Shown: one piece after another, positions 60,999-64,000 of the stretch
Position numbering within the stretch: the stretch's first letter is position 1
How the letters are laid out: the number at the start of each line of letters is the position of its first letter
NCBI GenBank assembly: GCA_031459765.1
Contig: JAVKHY010000010.1
Location: forward strand, 1-64,000
Source: Armatimonadota bacterium
GTDB taxonomy: Bacteria; Sysuimicrobiota; Sysuimicrobiia; Sysuimicrobiales; Kaftiobacteriaceae
Length of the DNA stretch: 64,000 nt
Direction of reading: 5' to 3'
Program-made: the position numbers and the translations under genes
The notes under the pieces: model-generated
What the model was told of the DNA's origin: nothing
What the model saw: the letters and a program-made list of their open reading frames with translations, nothing else
Databases searched by the model: none

Positions 60999-61557
60999 CT
61001 GCGGCTTACTCTCCTCTTCCTGCTGGCCTCGGCGTGTCCCAAGGATTCGGGACAGGGTCGGGCCGGATCAGAGACACCTGCCGGATGCGTCCGATTCCCG
61101 GCCCAGGTCCCGGCGGCCGGGCGGCTGACCATCTACGCCTGTCGGGATGTCAGGATCACAAATACGGGCATGGGGAGGCAGGTCACCCCGACCGGGTGCG
61201 CCCGCGAATTCGCCACATCGGTGCCCTACGTCGTCCTGTTCATGCAGGTGGACGATCTCGACGTCCCGGCCACCGTCGCCTGGCAGTTGCTCGATCCCCG
61301 CGACGAAGTGTACGCCGGGTCCCAGACGCGGGTGACGCCGCCGAACGCCTACTTCCAGCGGACCTACTATCTGTTTGCGGTGCTGCCGGTGGCCTCATCG
61401 GCCAGCGAGATCCTGGAGCGCAACCCGCACTTCATGTTCCGCGTCATGGGCGGCGGACCCCGATCTGCCGCGGAGATGGAGGGGCAGTGGAAGTTCCGCA
61501 CCTCGCTGGACGGACGGCCCACGGGGACCCCCACCTTGGTTCACCCTGAAGCCGTGA
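60999..61557 (+). pseudogene. Lipoprotein gene with disturbed frame
   Basis: One frame encodes a lipoprotein-type start RLTLLFLLASACPKD with a lipobox Cys, then a beta-rich domain (LTIYACRDVRITNTG, VPYVVLFMQVDDLD, FQRTYYLFAVLPV, GQWKFRTSLDG). No ATG, GTG or TTG precedes it in frame; only CTG 60999 would start it (Cys then residue 13). The frame fails to stop where expected. Dropping one C of the run at 61528-61532 would give a natural end, PPWFTLKP and TGA at 61557. Either two small errors in the sequence or real gene decay explains this. Confidence 0.55.
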
Positions 61558-61568
61558 GGGTGCGAGGT

Positions 61569-62096
61569 CTACGAGTCGCCTCCACGTACGCGGGCGGTGC
61601 GTCCGGCGTCCAACCCGATTTCCAGGAAGATCGAGGTCCAGAACCGGGCGCGCTGACGGCTGTCGTAGGGACGGCTCACGACGTGGAAGACTCCGCCGTC
61701 TGCGGTGACCCCGGCGAGGTAGCCCTTGCTGCGTACGAGGCGGGCATAGGTGTCGGCCTCGGCGCGATCGGCGAAGGTGCCGAAGACGATCACGTATCGC
61801 GGTGGGGCGGGGAGCGGGCGGGTGGCCGTCCGTCCGGGCCGGACGGCCAGTGGCGCCGGGCGCAAGGTGGCCGGGGCAGGGTGGGGCACAGGCAGGCGGG
61901 GCGCTTCGAGCGGCTCCTGCGCCACAAGGCGCGGCGGCGCCGACGGCGCGCGACTCTGCAGAAACGCGGGAAGGCGCGTGGCGGCCAGCGTCCCCGCCGA
62001 GAGCAGGAAGACGGAGATCAACCCCACCAGCAGCGACCAGTTCGTGGCCAGCCGGGTGGTCCGCTGTGCCGTGGGCTGCTCTTCCCAGGTCGCCAT
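61569..62096 (-). CDS. Membrane-anchored SPOR-like protein
   Basis: A 175-aa bitopic protein: a short cytoplasmic N-terminus, a membrane helix (about 19-41, NWSLLVGLISVFLLSAGTL), a Pro/Ala/Arg linker to about 98, and a C-terminal SPOR-like domain (YVIVFGTFADRAEADTYARL, GVFHVVSRPYDSRQRA). It would bind septal peptidoglycan, as does the second SPOR protein encoded at 42.4 kb. It converges on the lipoprotein gene with 11 bases between. Confidence 0.75.
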   Translation of the reverse strand: MATWEEQPTAQRTTRLATNWSLLVGLISVFLLSAGTLAATRLPAFLQSRAPSAPPRLVAQEPLEAPRLPVPHPAPATLRPAPLAVRPGRTATRPLPAPPRYVIVFGTFADRAEADTYARLVRSKGYLAGVTADGGVFHVVSRPYDSRQRARFWTSIFLEIGLDAGRTARVRGGDS

Positions 62097-62277
62097 CGCA
62101 CACCCATCCTATGCCGCCGGTCCGCAGGCGTCCAGGCAACTTCTATGGCAGATATGCCACATACACCGATCGATAGACCCGGTTCTCTCGTACCGGTCCG
62201 AGAACGGCCGCGCCGGGGAGGAGGCAGGGGCCGGGGTCAGAAGCCCCATCTAGCGCCAAAAAAAGGGGGTGGATGTC

Positions 62278-62652
62278 GTGGCCAAGGATCTGTCCATCAC
62301 GCTCGAGGACCGCCCGGGAGCCCTGGCCGCTCTTGGCGAGGCCCTGGGAAAGGCCGGTGTCAACATCGAGGGAATCTGCGGCGTGTCCGTCGGGGGAAAG
62401 GGTCACATGCACCTGCTTGTCGAGGATGCCGTCGCGGCGCGTCGCGCGCTCCAGCAGGCGGGCATCCCGGTGACGGGCGAGGAGGACGTCCTCGTGCTGG
62501 ATTTGGAGGACCGGCCCGGTGCGCTGGGGGCCGCCGCGCGGAAGATCGCGAACGCGGGGGTCAACATTACCCTCGTCTACCTCGCCACGCGGACCCGCGT
62601 CGTTATTGGAGCGAGCGATCTGGTCAGGGCCAGGGCGGCGGTCGGAGCCTAG
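62278..62652 (+). CDS. Tandem ACT-domain protein
   Basis: About 124 aa with two ACT domains: DLSITLEDRPGALAALGEAL with GVNIEGICG, and VLVLDLEDRPGALGAAARKI with GVNITLVYLATRTR. Stand-alone ACT proteins bind amino acids and regulate enzymes. GGGGG at 62265-62269 is nine bases before GTG 62278; GTG 62269 would add three residues. The adjacent spacer has a run of seven A at 62258-62264. Ligand unknown. Confidence 0.85.
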   Translation: MAKDLSITLEDRPGALAALGEALGKAGVNIEGICGVSVGGKGHMHLLVEDAVAARRALQQAGIPVTGEEDVLVLDLEDRPGALGAAARKIANAGVNITLVYLATRTRVVIGASDLVRARAAVGA

Positions 62653-62699
62653 ACGGTGGGAGACCGCTCAGAAGACGGATTGGGAGTTTCTCTGGAGGC

Positions 62700-62739
62700 G
62701 TGGAAGCCCGGTCCTCCTGGCGAAGAACCGGGCTTCCAC
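62700..62739 (+). terminator. Long hairpin after the ACT gene
   Basis: GTGGAAGCCCGGT and ACCGGGCTTCCAC (13 pairs, perfect) enclose a 14-base loop, 48 bases after the ACT stop. It is followed by CACCTGTTT, not a strong U-tract. It may terminate both converging transcripts. Confidence 0.6.
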
Positions 62740-62760
62740 CACCTGTTTGCGGTCCGCTGC

Positions 62761-62780
62761 AGACGGGGAATCCCCCGTCT
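62761..62780 (-). terminator. Hairpin at the end of the RiPP-like gene
   Basis: AGACGGGG-AATC-CCCCGTCT is a perfect eight-pair hairpin whose last bases overlap the minus-strand stop codon at 62779-62781. With the hairpin at 62700 it forms a bidirectional terminator zone between convergent genes. Confidence 0.5.
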
Positions 62781-63075
62781 ACTCGTTGGGCGGTCTGGCC
62801 GGTGTCGGCGTCGTGTCCTCTGTGGCTTCGGGCGTCCCGCGGCTCCGTGCGAGGCCGAGCAGCAGACCGATCAACCCGAGCGCCCCCAGCAACCCGCCGT
62901 CGTTCTGACCCGATGGCGCGGCGGGCGGTAGCGCCGGCGTCCCTCCGCCTCCGGGAGCTCCCCCGCCGCCGTTCCCCCCGTCGGAGTCTCCGCCCGGCGA
63001 GAAGATGGCGTTGAGGGAATGCACCTGGGTACTGATCAGCCCGAGATCTTCAATCCTCGGCGTCGAGTATCTCAG
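62779..63075 (-). CDS. RiPP-precursor-like Gly-rich small protein
   Basis: 98 residues if translation starts at CTG 63075, eight bases after GGAGGGGAGGG; a GTG 17 codons upstream is in frame but has no such site. The N-terminus, RYSTPRIEDLGLIS, fits the Y-x-x-P-x-[IV]-x-x-L-G pattern of lasso-type and related RiPP leader peptides. Residues 27-60 are Gly/Pro-rich. Residues 60-76 form a hydrophobic GLLGALGLIGLLLGLAR helix, then a charged tail. No RiPP maturation enzymes are in view, so it may instead be an anchored surface peptide. Confidence 0.5.
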   Translation of the reverse strand: MRYSTPRIEDLGLISTQVHSLNAIFSPGGDSDGGNGGGGAPGGGGTPALPPAAPSGQNDGGLLGALGLIGLLLGLARSRGTPEATEDTTPTPARPPNE

Positions 63076-63613
63076 TGGTCCCGCCCTCCCCTCCGCTGCA
63101 GACACCAATCCATGGTCAAGATTAACGCAACTCCCCGGGCCGCTCCCATAACTCGTTCGGAAGATTCTCTGAACTACGGAAGGAGTACGGCTGCCGGAGC
63201 CCGGTCGCCCGGGATGCTTCGTCGTCGCGGCATCTCCTGGAAGAAGCAAACCACAGTATCTTTCGATTGATTTGAGAATCTTGGTCGTTTGACGTATGCC
63301 GTCGGAAGGAGTTGCCGGATGGCGTGTGGTAATTCTCTCGCACCACCCGTTGTACTGGGACCCGCATTGACAGCGGGCTCACCCCCTGCCAGGTCACCGG
63401 ATGGTGAGAGAGGTGAGAGCGGTGAGGGGTGTCCGATCCCGCGTGACTTTTCACGGGCGAGGATGCCGCCTCTAGTCCGTGTTTTGCCGGTCTGGCATCA
63501 AAATTGGTACGAAATTCCCGGGCGGCTCAAGAGCGGCCCTGGATCAGCGGTTTTCTGTAGGAAGAAGGGGACCCGGGTGCAGGCAGGCTGGATCCCGGGG
63601 CGGGGGGTTCGCG
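63076..63613. other. 538-base gap without a supported gene
   Basis: Only short frames are present and none resembles a known protein. Visible structure: CCCGC-ATTGACA-GCGGG (63361-63377), three GGTGAG-like units at about 63403-63426, and CGTGA-CTTT-TCACG (63442-63455). A leader or promoter region for the following response regulator, and the minus-strand promoter of the RiPP-like gene, are expected here. I recognise no riboswitch. Confidence 0.5.
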
Positions 63614-64000
63614 TTGGGCAGGCAAATCCGAGTGCTTGTGGCGGACGATCTGACGCTCGTCCGGGAGGGGATTCGCGCCCTCCTGAACGGGGTTGAGGAT
63701 GTGGAGGTTGTGGGCGAGGCCCAGTCGGCCGACGAGGCCGTGGCCCTGGCCCGCAAACTTCAACCCGACGTGGTCCTGATGGACCAGGACATGCCGGGGA
63801 ACGGCCTCCATGCGACACGTCTGATCAAAGAAGCCCTGTCCTCCACCGAGGTCATCATCATGACCGACCGCCTCAGCGACGGACGGGCGCTCCAGGCGAT
63901 CGAAGCGGGGGCCACGGGCTATGTCCTGAAGGATATCCCCATCACCAGCCTGGCCTCGGCGGTGCGGGCGGTCTGCAACGGACGGGCCTTCTTCCATCCG
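63614..64000 (+). CDS. NarL/FixJ-type response regulator, receiver domain (partial)
   Basis: The last 129 codons encode an N-terminal receiver: IRVLVADDLTLVREGIRALL with the acidic pair, VVLMDQDMPG with the phospho-acceptor Asp, IIMTDRLSDG with the conserved Thr, and AGATGYVLKDIP with the conserved Lys. The arrangement is that of NarL-family regulators, so a C-terminal LuxR-type HTH is expected beyond the window. TTG 63614 follows GGGGCGGGG; a GTG six codons later is possible. Confidence 0.9.
   Translation, partial: MGRQIRVLVADDLTLVREGIRALLNGVEDVEVVGEAQSADEAVALARKLQPDVVLMDQDMPGNGLHATRLIKEALSSTEVIIMTDRLSDGRALQAIEAGATGYVLKDIPITSLASAVRAVCNGRAFFHP

Noticed and set aside
61170-63014. A 614-aa open frame on the plus strand
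   Set aside because: Its first part is the lipoprotein frame, but the rest is antisense to the SPOR gene and out of frame with the ACT gene. The composition of that part is that of a shadow frame.
1-64000. CRISPR arrays, transposase or integrase genes, rRNA genes
   Set aside because: No regularly spaced repeats, no transposase or recombinase motifs and no rRNA blocks were found on either strand.

Overview
The window is 64 kb of GC-rich bacterial chromosome with almost no spacer DNA and many ATGA or GTGA stop/start overlaps. It carries a complete S10-spc-alpha ribosomal superoperon, an ECF transporter next to rplQ, a T-box before pheST, MutS2, a YqzL-like peptide and an IreB/ReoM protein. That mixture points to a Bacillota-related lineage of the Terrabacteria, possibly a deep or thermophilic one. 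I cannot name a species from the sequence alone.

Layout. 1-15.3 kb: end of tuf, then rpsJ to rplQ, including secY, adk, map, infA and rpoA, with an internal promoter before infA and no rpmD. 15.4-18.7 kb: ecfA1-ecfA2-ecfT-truA. 18.7-20.7 kb: tRNA(CAT), ireB/reoM, murA, tRNA-Val. 20.7-25.5 kb: a c-di-GMP signalling neighbourhood (degenerate GGDEF protein, HD-GYP protein, GGDEF cyclase). 25.6-30.5 kb: zinc-ribbon coiled-coil protein, RNase H-HicB fusion, RNase P RNA, NamZ-like muramidase, MFS transporter.

30.5-37.2 kb is different. A structured RNA that I tentatively match to the IscB omega RNA (HEARO) class lies at the edge of a distinctly lower-GC island. The island carries two membrane HD-GYP proteins and a 1271-residue SARP/STAND regulator. 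GC returns to the genome norm inside the last tenth of the regulator gene, so the island border runs through a coding frame.

37.2-43.1 kb: LarA-like protein, sirtuin, MTAP-type phosphorylase, threonine aldolase, RsbW-like protein, SPOR protein. 43.1-51.1 kb: infC (apparent ATC start) -rpmI-rplT, a KtrB/KtrA potassium system, an RNA methyltransferase, a cupin, a YqzL-like peptide, a Phe T-box and pheS-pheT, where PheT lacks its usual OB-fold domain. 51.1-60.0 kb: one tight run of cvpA, polX, AAG glycosylase, a metalloenzyme, mutS2, tyrS, an M20 peptidase and a DUF3054 protein. 60.0-64 kb: tRNA-Ile, an EF-P with an unusual tip loop, a frame-disturbed lipoprotein gene, a SPOR protein, a tandem-ACT protein, a RiPP-precursor-like small ORF and the start of a NarL-type response regulator.

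Most of the window is translation and cell-envelope housekeeping. The accessory content sits in the c-di-GMP genes, the low-GC island and the last 3 kb.
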